Below are positions 47,906 through 55,892 of a DNA stretch of 58,978 nt, in pieces. Position numbers and translations under genes: made by a program. Numbering within the stretch: position 1 is the stretch's first letter; every line of letters starts with the position of its first letter. The notes beneath the pieces were generated by a model. It saw only the letters and a program-made list of their open reading frames with translations. It did not search any database and was not told where the DNA came from. The DNA is from an uncultured Bacilli bacterium (GTDB lineage: Bacteria; Bacillota_I; Bacilli_A; RF39; UBA660), in the NCBI GenBank assembly GCA_947581765.1, contig CANPVU010000007.1, forward strand, positions 1 to 58,978, read 5' to 3'.

Positions 47906-48502
47906 TTAAATTCTATTTTTTATTACTTTTTCTTTTGTTTTTACTTTACAATTTTCATATTCTTCTACAAAATTCAAATGTGCAGTATCAACTATATCCC
48001 ATCCGAAATTAAGTGCTATTTCATATAATTGTTTTAATTGTGTATTTAATTCAATATCTTTTTTTATATTTTTTTCATCAATAGGTATTCCAATACCAAC
48101 TATATCTTTAAGTAGTATTTGATCTTTTACTTGAAATTCATCAAACATATCACTATATCTATCTTCAATATCAGTAAGTAAACTTCTTATAATATTTAAA
48201 GAACTAAATTTAGAAACTTCTTCTAAATAATATGTTTTTATTGCAGGTACTTGATCAGAAATAATAAAACAAAATTTATTATATATATAATTTAGAAATG
48301 AACTATTACAAACTTTATCATTATTTATTTCATAATCACATTCATTTTCATTAATCTTATTACAAATACTTACATAGTCATATCCATTATATCCATAACC
48401 ATATTTATATCCCAAAAGTCTTTTAGACTTAATACCACCTGATTTTATTATGTCAAACATCTTATAAATGTTACGTACACCATGATAATAATATTTACTC
48501 AC
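47906..48502 (-). CDS. Hypothetical protein, possible ADP-ribosyltransferase-like fold
   Basis: 198 aa, soluble, not firmly recognised. The N-terminal YYYHGVRNIYKMFDIIKSGG, then IKSKRLLG and NGYDYVSICNK, resembles ADP-ribosyltransferase-like folds (KptA, DarT and related), in which an HG or HxT strand is followed by an IL-x-x-GI turn and a YVSLC-type strand. No complete catalytic triad can be assigned. Start: GTG with AGGTGAT just upstream. It lies between murF and tgt but has its own likely promoter (TTTACA, 17 bases, TATTAT). Confidence 0.5.
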   Translation of the reverse strand: MSKYYYHGVRNIYKMFDIIKSGGIKSKRLLGYKYGYGYNGYDYVSICNKINENECDYEINNDKVCNSSFLNYIYNKFCFIISDQVPAIKTYYLEEVSKFSSLNIIRSLLTDIEDRYSDMFDEFQVKDQILLKDIVGIGIPIDEKNIKKDIELNTQLKQLYEIALNFGWDIVDTAHLNFVEEYENCKVKTKEKVIKNRI

Positions 48503-48532
48503 AAAATCACCTAGACAGTATAATATTATATT

Positions 48533-49741
48533 TTATTCGATTTGTAAATGCTTTTTTAAAAGTGGTACAATTTGGTATAAACCAATACTATGAGCCCCTT
48601 TTATATATATTACATCATAATTATTATATTCGATATTATATAAGTAATTAATTAAACTATATACATCATTAAAATGAATATTACTATTTATTACTTTAGA
48701 ATATTTACCTATTGTTATTAAATAATAATTATCTAACTTTTTTATTTCATCATCAATTTTTTTATGTAATATATCACTATAATCTCCTAATTCTAACATA
48801 TCACCCAATATAATTAATTTTCTACTATATTTAGTTAAATTATTAATTCCAGCTAATACTGATTCAAACGAAGCATTATATGAATCATCAATTAGTGTAA
48901 TAGTATTATTACTTAATATATTCATACGAGAATTAACCATTTTAAATTCTTTAGCATACATATATATTTCTTCTAATTCTAAGCCTAAATACTGACATAC
49001 TCTAAATACTAAATTATAATCTATTTGTAAATATGGTATATCACATTTATAATCATAATCATCACTATATACTTTAATTCCATTATAATTTTTTAAATAC
49101 TCATCTTCACCATTTAAAAATAACATTGTATTATATTTTTTTATACTTATTTTTTCCTTATAGATATTTTCTTTACTAAGAAAATTCCCTATATGTGAAG
49201 TACCAATATTAGTTATTAAAGCTATATCAGGTAATACTATATTAGCTAAATAATTTATTTCTCCTGGATGATTAGTACCTAATTCTAATACTAAGTAATC
49301 ATATGTTTCATCTAACTTTAGTATTGTATTTGGTACACCTATATGATTATTTTGACTACCTTCATTTTTTAAAACTTTATATTTTTTTTCTAATATATAG
49401 CTTAATAACTCTTTAGTTGTAGTTTTACCATTACTACCTGTTATAGCTATAACAGGTTTAGTATATATTTTTCTAATATGTTTAGCAATATCACCTAATA
49501 CTTTTACAGTATCATCTACTTTTATAATAGGAATATCTGTATCATAGTAAACATCTACTTGTGTTATTATTAAACATACACCTTTATCTATAGCATCTTT
49601 AATATATTTATATCCACTATTTATACATATAAATATATCATTAGTCTCTAATAACCTACTATCTGTTCTAATATTATTTATTTTTTTATCCTTTATTTCA
49701 TAATGACTTCCAATGATATTAAGTATTTCTGATAAAAACAT
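48533..49741 (-). CDS. murF: UDP-MurNAc-tripeptide:D-Ala-D-Ala ligase MurF
   Basis: Adds D-Ala-D-Ala to the wall precursor. Seen: N-terminal NIRTDSRLLETNDIFICI (UDP-binding domain), the ATP loop ITGSNGKTTTKELL, NNHIGVPNTIL, LELGTNHPGEI, and DDSYNASFESVLAGI at the domain junction. At 402 aa it is about 50 residues shorter than usual, mainly in the C-terminal domain. Start: ATG after AGGAGGAAAA. It is well away from the dcw cluster and lies 21 bases downstream of yneF. Confidence 0.95.
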   Translation of the reverse strand: MFLSEILNIIGSHYEIKDKKINNIRTDSRLLETNDIFICINSGYKYIKDAIDKGVCLIITQVDVYYDTDIPIIKVDDTVKVLGDIAKHIRKIYTKPVIAITGSNGKTTTKELLSYILEKKYKVLKNEGSQNNHIGVPNTILKLDETYDYLVLELGTNHPGEINYLANIVLPDIALITNIGTSHIGNFLSKENIYKEKISIKKYNTMLFLNGEDEYLKNYNGIKVYSDDYDYKCDIPYLQIDYNLVFRVCQYLGLELEEIYMYAKEFKMVNSRMNILSNNTITLIDDSYNASFESVLAGINNLTKYSRKLIILGDMLELGDYSDILHKKIDDEIKKLDNYYLITIGKYSKVINSNIHFNDVYSLINYLYNIEYNNYDVIYIKGAHSIGLYQIVPLLKKHLQIE

Positions 49742-49762
49742 TTTTCCTCCTTAAAAAAATGA

Positions 49763-49981
49763 CTAGTCCATATACTTAGTCATTTGTTTCATAACCTGAT
49801 TTATTTGTTTTTGGCTTGGTGTTCTTCCCATTTGTGTCATCATTGCTTTTATCATTTGTTCATTGATTGGTGGATTTTTCTTAATCATTTTTTTCATATA
49901 ATTACGTGCAACTAAAAAGCCTATAACTCCACCAATTATTACTCCAACTAATACTTGTAATAAATCTACTAAAAATGCCAT
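49763..49981 (-). CDS. yneF: YneF family small membrane protein (UPF0154)
   Basis: 72 aa. One N-terminal membrane helix ([22 protein letters not shown]) followed by [20 protein letters not shown], and [21 protein letters not shown], which is the UPF0154/YneF signature of Firmicutes. Function unknown. Start: ATG with AAAGGG upstream. Precedes murF in one unit. Confidence 0.93.
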   Translation of the reverse strand: MAFLVDLLQVLVGVIIGGVIGFLVARNYMKKMIKKNPPINEQMIKAMMTQMGRTPSQKQINQVMKQMTKYMD

Positions 49982-50004
49982 TATATCAGCCCTTTCACAT
50001 AGTT

Positions 50005-50033
50005 ATTTTACTAGATAATGACTAAAATTACAA
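50005..50033 (-). promoter_or_regulatory. Promoter of yneF-murF
   Basis: Minus strand TTGTAA, 17 bases, TAAAAT, 23 bases before the yneF ATG. Confidence 0.6.
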
Positions 50034-50095
50034 GACTTACTACATTATATGACATTATTACATTATTTATTAATAGTTTTATATATTGTACTATT

Positions 50096-50109
50096 CAAAC
50101 AAATGTTTG
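50096..50109. promoter_or_regulatory. LexA (SOS) box in front of lexA
   Basis: CAAAC-AAAT-GTTTG is a perfect palindrome of the Gram-positive SOS type (CGAAC-N4-GTTCG with G to A at the second position). It overlaps the -35 element of the lexA promoter, so LexA binding would block its own transcription. Confidence 0.8.
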
Positions 50110-50135
50110 ACTTTAAATTAATTATATGGTACTAT
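50107..50135 (+). promoter_or_regulatory. lexA promoter
   Basis: TTGACT, 17 bases, TACTAT with a TGG extension (extended -10). The SOS box ends inside the -35; about 21 bases separate the -10 from the ATG. Confidence 0.75.
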
Positions 50136-50156
50136 TTTATTAGATAAGGAGGAACT

Positions 50157-50774
50157 ATGGAAAAACTAACAAAAAGACAAGAAGATACACTAAAATTTAT
50201 AAAAGAATATATTGTAGCACATGGATATCCACCTACTGTAAGAGAAATTGCAAAAGAATTGGATGTATCTAGTCCAGCTACTGTACAAGCACATTTAGAC
50301 AGTTTAGCAAATAAAGGATACATAAAAAAAGGTTCTAACAAAAATAGAACTATAGAACTAATGGTTGAAAACGAATTTATGCATATTAATGATGATACAA
50401 TAGATGTTCCATTACTTGGTAAAGTTACAGCAGGTTCTCCAATAGAAGCAATAGAAAATCCAGATGAATATTTTAAATTACCTACTTATTTAATACCTAA
50501 AAATAAAGATGTATTTACGTTAGTAGTTAGTGGTGAAAGTATGATTGAAGCTGGAATATTAGATGGAGATATAGTAATTGTACAAAAAGATAAAACTGCT
50601 AGAAACGGTGAAATAGTGGTTGCTATGACAGATGAAAATGAAGTTACACTTAAAAGATTTTATAAAGAAAAAGACCATATAAGATTACAACCAGAAAATA
50701 GTACTATGGAACCTATAATACTAAGTAATGTATCTATATTAGGTAAAGCAATAGGATTATATAGACAAATATAA
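50157..50774 (+). CDS. lexA: SOS repressor LexA
   Basis: Represses DNA-damage genes and cleaves itself on RecA filaments. N-terminal winged helix (YPPTVREIAKELDVSSPATVQAHLDSL), then the cleavage site LLGKVTAGSPIEA (Ala-Gly), then the catalytic dyad: Ser in VVSGESMIEAGI and Lys in VTLKRFYKE. Length 205 aa is standard. Start: ATG four bases after AGGAGG. Autoregulation is indicated by the SOS box at its promoter. Confidence 0.97.
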   Translation: MEKLTKRQEDTLKFIKEYIVAHGYPPTVREIAKELDVSSPATVQAHLDSLANKGYIKKGSNKNRTIELMVENEFMHINDDTIDVPLLGKVTAGSPIEAIENPDEYFKLPTYLIPKNKDVFTLVVSGESMIEAGILDGDIVIVQKDKTARNGEIVVAMTDENEVTLKRFYKEKDHIRLQPENSTMEPIILSNVSILGKAIGLYRQI

Positions 50775-50786
50775 TCCTTTTTATTT

Positions 50787-50820
50787 CAAAAAAAAGATGA
50801 AATTAATCATCTTTTAGTTT
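50787..50820. terminator. Terminator of lexA and of the minus-strand small RNA
   Basis: AAAAGATGA/TCATCTTTT stem with a 6-base loop. On the minus strand it is followed by four more T (eight in a row), which makes it a strong terminator for the small RNA. On the plus strand only AGTTTG follows, so it is a weaker stop for lexA. Confidence 0.8.
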
Positions 50821-51037
50821 GTATTACTTATGACCCTTTTTATTCTAAAACCAAAATCCCCTGTTTATTTATAAGTAATACATATATAGCAAATGACCTT
50901 TAGAAGGGCATATAACTATTTGTATAATATTAGTTTCCCCTTTTTATTATAATAAGATATACTCTAAATAGTTTGAGTAATATATACTTCCCCCATTTAC
51001 TCATATAATAAATAACTAATATTTTCCCCTTCTTGAG
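50787..51037 (-). ncRNA. Predicted structured small RNA with GGGGA-loop hairpins
   Basis: This fills the one gap over 300 bases. A consensus promoter (below) predicts an RNA from about 51037 to 50787 with no credible ORF. Elements 5' to 3' on the minus strand: AGAAGGG (51033-51027), able to pair with CCCTTCT (50908-50902) and enclose two hairpins; hairpin 1, 7 bp (TGAGTAA/TTACTCA, 51003-50997 and 50980-50974) with GGGGG in the loop; hairpin 2, outer 8 bp (AACTATTT/AAATAGTT) and inner 7 bp (TATAATA/TATTATA) with AAAAGGGGAAACTAA as its loop; hairpin 3, a perfect 12 bp (TGTATTACTTAT/ATAAGTAATACA, 50882-50871 and 50831-50820) with a 39-base loop holding AGGGGA and AAGGGT; then the terminator. Not recognisable as 6S, tmRNA, RNase P, SRP RNA or a T-box. 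Confidence 0.68.
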
Positions 51038-51043
51038 TTTAGT

Positions 51044-51071
51044 ATTATACACTTTTTTTTGTTTTTGTCAA
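51044..51071 (-). promoter_or_regulatory. Consensus promoter of the small RNA
   Basis: Minus strand TTGACA (51071-51066), 16 bases, TATAAT (51049-51044): both hexamers are perfect. It lies just past the terminator of the 252-aa gene, so it starts a separate transcript. Confidence 0.82.
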
Positions 51072-51086
51072 ATCGACACAAATTAC

Positions 51087-51112
51087 AAAAAAAAGAAGAA
51101 AATCTTCTTTAT
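51087..51112 (-). terminator. Terminator of the 252-aa gene
   Basis: AAAGAAGA/TCTTCTTT stem with a short T-rich loop, then T8 on the minus strand, overlapping the stop codon. Confidence 0.88.
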
Positions 51113-51867
51113 TTGTTAGAGTTAGAACCACCAAAAATAGATAAACTATTAACATCTATTAAATCATTATTTGCATATTCACTATCAATAGATGTTATAT
51201 TATTAGTACTACTTATAGCTTGCGATCCATTATTAATTTGATTTGCATTAAAACTATTAACATCTATTAAAGGTTTATCATTATCTGAGACAAAATTATT
51301 ATCTGATTCAAACTCAATTGGTTGATTAGCATAAGGATTATACTGAATACTAGTATCCTCACTCATCTTTTGCTCTACAGATTCTTGTGACATCACTGGA
51401 GTATTTGTAATAATACTAGATGCTACTGGTTCACTTGCCTGTAAAAATTCATTACTATATTTAGGTTTACTACCATCATCAACATAAGTAATTAATATTT
51501 CACAAGCTAAATTAATTTCAGATTGAACACTTTGTGATAAAGAATTCATATCTATTGAACCTTTAAAATTATTAAGTTCACTTTCTACTTCTTCTTTAGT
51601 CTTTTTTACATTTGTTTCGATCACTTTAAAAGCTGCATTATAATCCTTTCCTACTTTATATAAAGAATACTTACAATTAAAATTAGTATTAATTATATTT
51701 AAACAAGTAGGTAAATACTTACGTATTTTATCTCTAAATTTATCATTAATATCTTTTATTTTACTTTCTCTTTCTGGAGCATCAGGTAAATATTCATCTT
51801 CTATTTTTTTTAAATCCTCATAAAATTTTTTTACATCATTATTATATAACTTAATATCCGTAAACAT
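51109..51867 (-). CDS. Hypothetical protein with coiled-coil head and Asn/Ser-rich tail
   Basis: 252 aa, not recognised. Residues 1-120 are charged and helical (FYEDLKKIEDEYLPDAPERESKIKDIND, KKTKEEVESELNNFK), residues 130-252 a low-complexity Ser/Asn/Gln region in which IDVNSF and IDVNSL recur and which ends SIFGGSNSNK. A similar MSIFGSG phrase occurs in the large repeat protein at the right end of the window, a weak hint of a shared partner. It begins 3 bases after a nucleotidyltransferase stop and has no clear ribosome site, so it is coupled to that operon. Confidence 0.65.
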   Translation of the reverse strand: MFTDIKLYNNDVKKFYEDLKKIEDEYLPDAPERESKIKDINDKFRDKIRKYLPTCLNIINTNFNCKYSLYKVGKDYNAAFKVIETNVKKTKEEVESELNNFKGSIDMNSLSQSVQSEINLACEILITYVDDGSKPKYSNEFLQASEPVASSIITNTPVMSQESVEQKMSEDTSIQYNPYANQPIEFESDNNFVSDNDKPLIDVNSFNANQINNGSQAISSTNNITSIDSEYANNDLIDVNSLSIFGGSNSNK

Positions 51868-51869
51868 AA

Positions 51870-52763
51870 CTATTTATACAAGTCTACAGGGTAGACTCCC
51901 CTTTCTATTTCTTCTTTAATATATTTTTTTACATCATCTAAATCAGATCTATATGTAATACCTTTCCATACTGCATTATTATCTAATACTTCACACTTAA
52001 TATCATTTTGTTGAAGATGATAGAATACTATATCTGGAATTAAAAATTCATCTTTTTCTAAATTATTAGTATTTCTAATAAACCAATCAAAATCTTCTTC
52101 TAAATATTTGAATACATTTGGATAAAATACAAACATATTCATAGATACTTTACCATCTGAGTTTACAATGAATGGTTCTGCACCTGATAAAGGACGTGCC
52201 ATTATTTGTCCATCAATATTTTCAACATTAGATTCTATTAATTTAACTAACATATTATCCTTTACTTCACAAACTCCTCTTTTAACAGCACCACTTTCAG
52301 TTAAAGTATTAATAACTCTATAACCTATTAATGCATACTTATTGTAATCAGTATTTGATTTAATATATGAAGCTGCAACCTCATATGCTTCTCTTCCATA
52401 AAAATCATCTGCATTAACTATTACAAAAGGTTTATCTACTACATCCTTACAGAATAAAACAGCTTGTCCTGTTCCAAGTGGTTTTTCTCTAGTTTCTGGT
52501 AACTTAACATCAACAGGTACATTCCTATTATCTTGGAATACATACTCTACATCTATTTTACCTTCAATACGTTTACCAACTGTCTGTCTAAATATATCAT
52601 AATTTTCCTCTTTTATTATGAATACAACTTTTTCAAATCCAGCCTCAATAGCATCATATATTGAATAATCTATTATAAACTCCCCATTTGGGCCTACTGG
52701 TTCAATTTGTTTCAATCCTCCAAATCTACTTCCCATCCCTGCTGCCATTATAACTAATATCAT
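51870..52763 (-). CDS. Sugar-nucleotidyltransferase-like protein, copy 1
   Basis: 297 aa, GT-A-like nucleotidyltransferase fold. MILVIMAAGMGSRFGGLKQ is the nucleotide-binding loop (LAAGxGxR), EPVGPNGEFIIDYSIYDA and FVIVNADDFYG (metal Asp pair) complete the core. Relatives activate sugar phosphates or other small phosphates with NTPs; the substrate is not clear. It is a tandem copy of the gene upstream, with roughly two thirds identical residues by eye. Start: ATG after AGGAGG. Confidence 0.85.
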   Translation of the reverse strand: MILVIMAAGMGSRFGGLKQIEPVGPNGEFIIDYSIYDAIEAGFEKVVFIIKEENYDIFRQTVGKRIEGKIDVEYVFQDNRNVPVDVKLPETREKPLGTGQAVLFCKDVVDKPFVIVNADDFYGREAYEVAASYIKSNTDYNKYALIGYRVINTLTESGAVKRGVCEVKDNMLVKLIESNVENIDGQIMARPLSGAEPFIVNSDGKVSMNMFVFYPNVFKYLEEDFDWFIRNTNNLEKDEFLIPDIVFYHLQQNDIKCEVLDNNAVWKGITYRSDLDDVKKYIKEEIERGVYPVDLYK

Positions 52764-52781
52764 TTTACTTCCTCCTATTTT

Positions 52782-53675
52782 CTATTTGTATAAATTTATT
52801 GGATATACTCCATTTTCTATTTCATTAATTATATAATTTTTTAATTCCTCTAAGTCATTTGGATAAGTAATTCCCTTCCAAACTGCATCATTTTCTATTA
52901 CTTCACATGTTATTTCTTTACTATTTATATGATTACATACAACCACAGGTAATAAAAATTCATCATCCATCAAATTTTTAGAACTCCTTATAAATTTATT
53001 AAAATCATCTTCTAAATACTTAAAAATTGAAGGATAAAAAACAAATAAATTCATAGATGTTAAAGTATCAAAACTTACATTAAATGAATTACTTCCATCT
53101 AGTGGACTTGCGATTATATTTCCATCTACAACTTCTATTGATGATTCTACTAATTTTAGTAATTTATTCCCATTTATTTCACATATACCTCTTTTTACAG
53201 TACCATTTTTAGATAATGTGTTACCAACTTTATAACCTATCAATCCATAATTATTAATATCCTTATTTTTGGTAATAAAATTCATTGCTCTAAGATAACC
53301 ATCTCTACTATAAAAATCATCTGCATTAATTAATACGAAAGGTTCTTTTACTATATCCTTACAACATAACACTGCATGTCCTGTTCCAAGCGGTTTTACT
53401 CTATCTTTTGGTATTTCAATATTATCTATATTACTATTATTATCTTGAAAAACATATTGAACTTCTATTTTATTTTCTATTCTTTTCCCTATAGTTTGTC
53501 TAAATAATTCATAGTTTTCTATTTTTATAACAAAAACTACTTTATTAAAACCAGCTTTAATGGCATCATATATTGAATAATCTATAATAAATTCTTTATT
53601 TGGACCTACTGGTTCAATTTGTTTTAATCCACCAAATCTACTTCCTAGCCCTGCTGCCATTATAACTAATGTCAT
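52782..53675 (-). CDS. Sugar-nucleotidyltransferase-like protein, copy 2
   Basis: 297 aa, exactly the same length as the downstream copy, with the same motifs (MAAGLGSRFGGLKQIEPVGP, FVLINADDFYSRD) and no broken key residue, so both copies look functional. Differences cluster in the middle and C-terminal thirds, which may mean different substrates. The start codon overlaps the truB stop by one base (TAATG), with GGAGGAG inside the truB end. Confidence 0.85.
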   Translation of the reverse strand: MTLVIMAAGLGSRFGGLKQIEPVGPNKEFIIDYSIYDAIKAGFNKVVFVIKIENYELFRQTIGKRIENKIEVQYVFQDNNSNIDNIEIPKDRVKPLGTGHAVLCCKDIVKEPFVLINADDFYSRDGYLRAMNFITKNKDINNYGLIGYKVGNTLSKNGTVKRGICEINGNKLLKLVESSIEVVDGNIIASPLDGSNSFNVSFDTLTSMNLFVFYPSIFKYLEDDFNKFIRSSKNLMDDEFLLPVVVCNHINSKEITCEVIENDAVWKGITYPNDLEELKNYIINEIENGVYPINLYK

Positions 53676-54544
53676 TATACTCCTCCTAATACTATTTTTG
53701 GTTTTATTTTAGAACTATCTTTTTGATACTTTGAATAAATGGCTAAAACTAAATCATTTTCATCTAAAAATACAACTGTATCATTACCATAAATATTATC
53801 TATAATTTTACCATTTAATATATCTTTCTTCAAATCATCATTTACCTTAACTTGATAATAATCTTTTAATACATCTTTAATACTAACTATATCATGAATT
53901 GTTATATCATCAATTTTCTTACATCTTTCAACTGATACATTTCCTAATTTAGTTCTTCTTAAACTACTCATAACACCAACAGTATTTAAGCTACGTGCTA
54001 TATCATGTACTAAAGATCTAACATAAGTTCCTTTACTAACGGTTGCTCTAATACTAAAAATCACATGCTCATTTTCTTTTTTTAATGGCGAAATCAATTC
54101 CATATTTTTTATAGTAACTTCTCTTTTAGGTAACTGTACTTTCTCATTATTTCTTGCATATTCATATAACTTCTTACCATTTACCTTAACAGCAGAATAT
54201 ATAGGTACCTCTTGTTCATATGTCCCAACATATTTTTTTAAGGCACTCTTAATTTGTTCTATAGATACATCAACTTTTTCTTCTTTTAATATATTACCTG
54301 TAATATCATATGTATCTGTATCTATTCCTAAAGTAACCTCTGCTTCATATGTCTTTTCATCACAAGAGAGCATATCAACAAGCTTAGTTGCCCTTCCAAC
54401 ACATACAACAAGTACTCCTGTTGCTATTGGATCTAACGTACCTGTATGTCCTACTTTTGGAGTTTCTACTTTTTTTATAATTTCATTTACAACATCTCTA
54501 CTAGTACAATTAGTCTCTTTATCAACAAAAAAAACACCATTCAT
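53675..54544 (-). CDS. truB: tRNA pseudouridine55 synthase TruB
   Basis: Makes the universal pseudouridine 55 in the T loop. Seen: N-terminal FFVDKETNCTSRDVVNEI, catalytic Asp in HTGTLDPIATGVLVVCVGRATK, YSAVKVNGKKLYEYAR and RATVSKGTYVRSLVHD. Length 289 aa is typical. Its usual neighbours (rbfA, infB, ribF) are absent; instead it heads a run with two nucleotidyltransferases. Start: ATG with GGTGATTTC. Confidence 0.96.
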   Translation of the reverse strand: MNGVFFVDKETNCTSRDVVNEIIKKVETPKVGHTGTLDPIATGVLVVCVGRATKLVDMLSCDEKTYEAEVTLGIDTDTYDITGNILKEEKVDVSIEQIKSALKKYVGTYEQEVPIYSAVKVNGKKLYEYARNNEKVQLPKREVTIKNMELISPLKKENEHVIFSIRATVSKGTYVRSLVHDIARSLNTVGVMSSLRRTKLGNVSVERCKKIDDITIHDIVSIKDVLKDYYQVKVNDDLKKDILNGKIIDNIYGNDTVVFLDENDLVLAIYSKYQKDSSKIKPKIVLGGV

Positions 54545-54559
54545 GAAATCACCACTATT

Positions 54560-54565
54560 ATTATA
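54560..54565 (-). promoter_or_regulatory. truB -10 element
   Basis: TATAAT with TGA extension, 15 bases before the truB ATG; no convincing -35. Confidence 0.5.
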
Positions 54566-54633
54566 TCACGTATGATATTTAACATAAAGATTTCAAATTT
54601 AATTTTTTAATTTCTATATACTTTATAAATTTG

Positions 54634-54663
54634 AAATAAAAAGCTACCATAATTAGTAGCTTT
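54634..54663 (-). terminator. Terminator of the SPFH gene operon
   Basis: AAAGCTAC/GTAGCTTT stem with an 8-base loop and TTATT tail on the minus strand, just past the stop. Confidence 0.85.
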
Positions 54664-54669
54664 ATAAAA

Positions 54670-55875
54670 TTAACTTAAAGGTGAACCACACTCTGTACAA
54701 AATTTAGCACCTTCAACTGGTTTAGCACCACATTTTGGACAAACACTAACTTTATCCTCTGGAGCTGGTGTTCCACAATTTGAACAAAATTTACCAGTAA
54801 CAACAGTACCACAGTTTACACAATACTTAACACCATTATTTGATGTTGAAGGTTGTGGATTAGTACTATTTTCATTTTGTGTTGATGCATTTGATACTGG
54901 TGTAGTATTACTATTTTGAGTAGGTGTTGTAAATGCTATAGGAGATTGTCCTCCCATAAGATTATTTGATGCCATATTCATCATACCTAATCCCATAAAT
55001 CCATTAGCTGCACCATTAGAGTTACTTGCTGCATTTTCCATAGCATTTGCAGTAGCATCTACTAAACGACCTGCAGCATTCTCTTGATTACTATAAAATC
55101 TAGAATCAGCAAATTTTTCAATTCTTTCAGCAGACTTATCATCTGGTGTTGGAGTATCAAGAGCAACTGATACAACTTCCATTCCTCTTAAATTTTTCCA
55201 TTTTTCATCAAGAGCATCATTCATATACTCAGCAATTCTTTGTTGTTCCTCTGTAAGATGACTATACTTTATTCCATCACTAGCACATCTACCTATAGCA
55301 CCTGCTATACAAGTTAAAAATTCTGCATCAGCTTGTTCCATAAGAGTACTTTTAGTATATACATCACTAACATTTCCAACAACATTTTTAAAGAATGTAA
55401 TTGGATCTGAAATTTTAAATGTATAACTACCATGATATCTAATTCTAATATCATGATATATTGGATCATCATAAGGAATAGCATTAGCTGATCCAAATTT
55501 ATTATCAAATATTTCCTTTATATTAATATAATAAATTGCTTGTTCCTTTGCTGCTTGACCATTATAAGTAAATCTTTGCCATGCTTCTTTAAATGTCTCT
55601 CCAAATTGACCTGCAAATAATGATGGAGATGTAGAACTATCAAATGTATAAATTCCTGGTTCTGCTGTTGCATCTAATATTTTTCCAGAATCGAATATAA
55701 TAGCTACTTGTCCTTCACTTACTTCAATATTACTGCTATTACTAATTTGATTTGAACCTGTAGTTTTCTTTACCACTAAAGTATTATTATCCATACTATC
55801 GCATTTAATATAATCTTGCCATTGATCGGATAATGTTGTACCAATAGCACTTGTTGCTGATTTAATTAATCCCAT
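54670..55875 (-). CDS. SPFH-domain protein with C-terminal zinc ribbons (YdjI-like)
   Basis: 401 aa. Residues 40-275 are an SPFH/band-7-like domain of the YdjI (virion core protein-like) type: EVSEGQVAIIFDSGKI, EPGIYTFD, IRYHGSYTFKISDPITFF, GMEVVSVALDTPTPDD. After a Gly/Asn/Met-rich linker there are two zinc ribbons: YCVNCGTVVTGKFCSNCG and VCPKCGAKPVEGAKFCTECG. SPFH proteins organise membrane domains; YdjI acts with PspA-type stress proteins in Bacillus. Here it closes a three-gene operon whose members all carry zinc ribbons. Confidence 0.87.
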   Translation of the reverse strand: MGLIKSATSAIGTTLSDQWQDYIKCDSMDNNTLVVKKTTGSNQISNSSNIEVSEGQVAIIFDSGKILDATAEPGIYTFDSSTSPSLFAGQFGETFKEAWQRFTYNGQAAKEQAIYYINIKEIFDNKFGSANAIPYDDPIYHDIRIRYHGSYTFKISDPITFFKNVVGNVSDVYTKSTLMEQADAEFLTCIAGAIGRCASDGIKYSHLTEEQQRIAEYMNDALDEKWKNLRGMEVVSVALDTPTPDDKSAERIEKFADSRFYSNQENAAGRLVDATANAMENAASNSNGAANGFMGLGMMNMASNNLMGGQSPIAFTTPTQNSNTTPVSNASTQNENSTNPQPSTSNNGVKYCVNCGTVVTGKFCSNCGTPAPEDKVSVCPKCGAKPVEGAKFCTECGSPLS

Positions 55876-55892
55876 ATTTAATTCCTTCTTTC

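Noticed and set aside
51011-51046. A further hairpin (AATACTAA with TTAGTTATT) at the small RNA 5' end
   Set aside because: Its left arm overlaps the -10 element and lies upstream of the predicted start, so it would not be in the RNA.
50820-51060. Plus-strand reading of the lexA-downstream gap as a C-rich (UCCCC-loop) anti-Shine-Dalgarno RNA
   Set aside because: On the plus strand the loops would show UUUCCCCUU, an attractive motif, but I find no good plus-strand promoter, and the T8 after the last stem is 6 bases away. The consensus promoter and the best terminator are both on the minus strand.
51059-51241. 60-aa plus-strand ORF
   Set aside because: Antisense to the 252-aa gene and its terminator, with no ribosome site.
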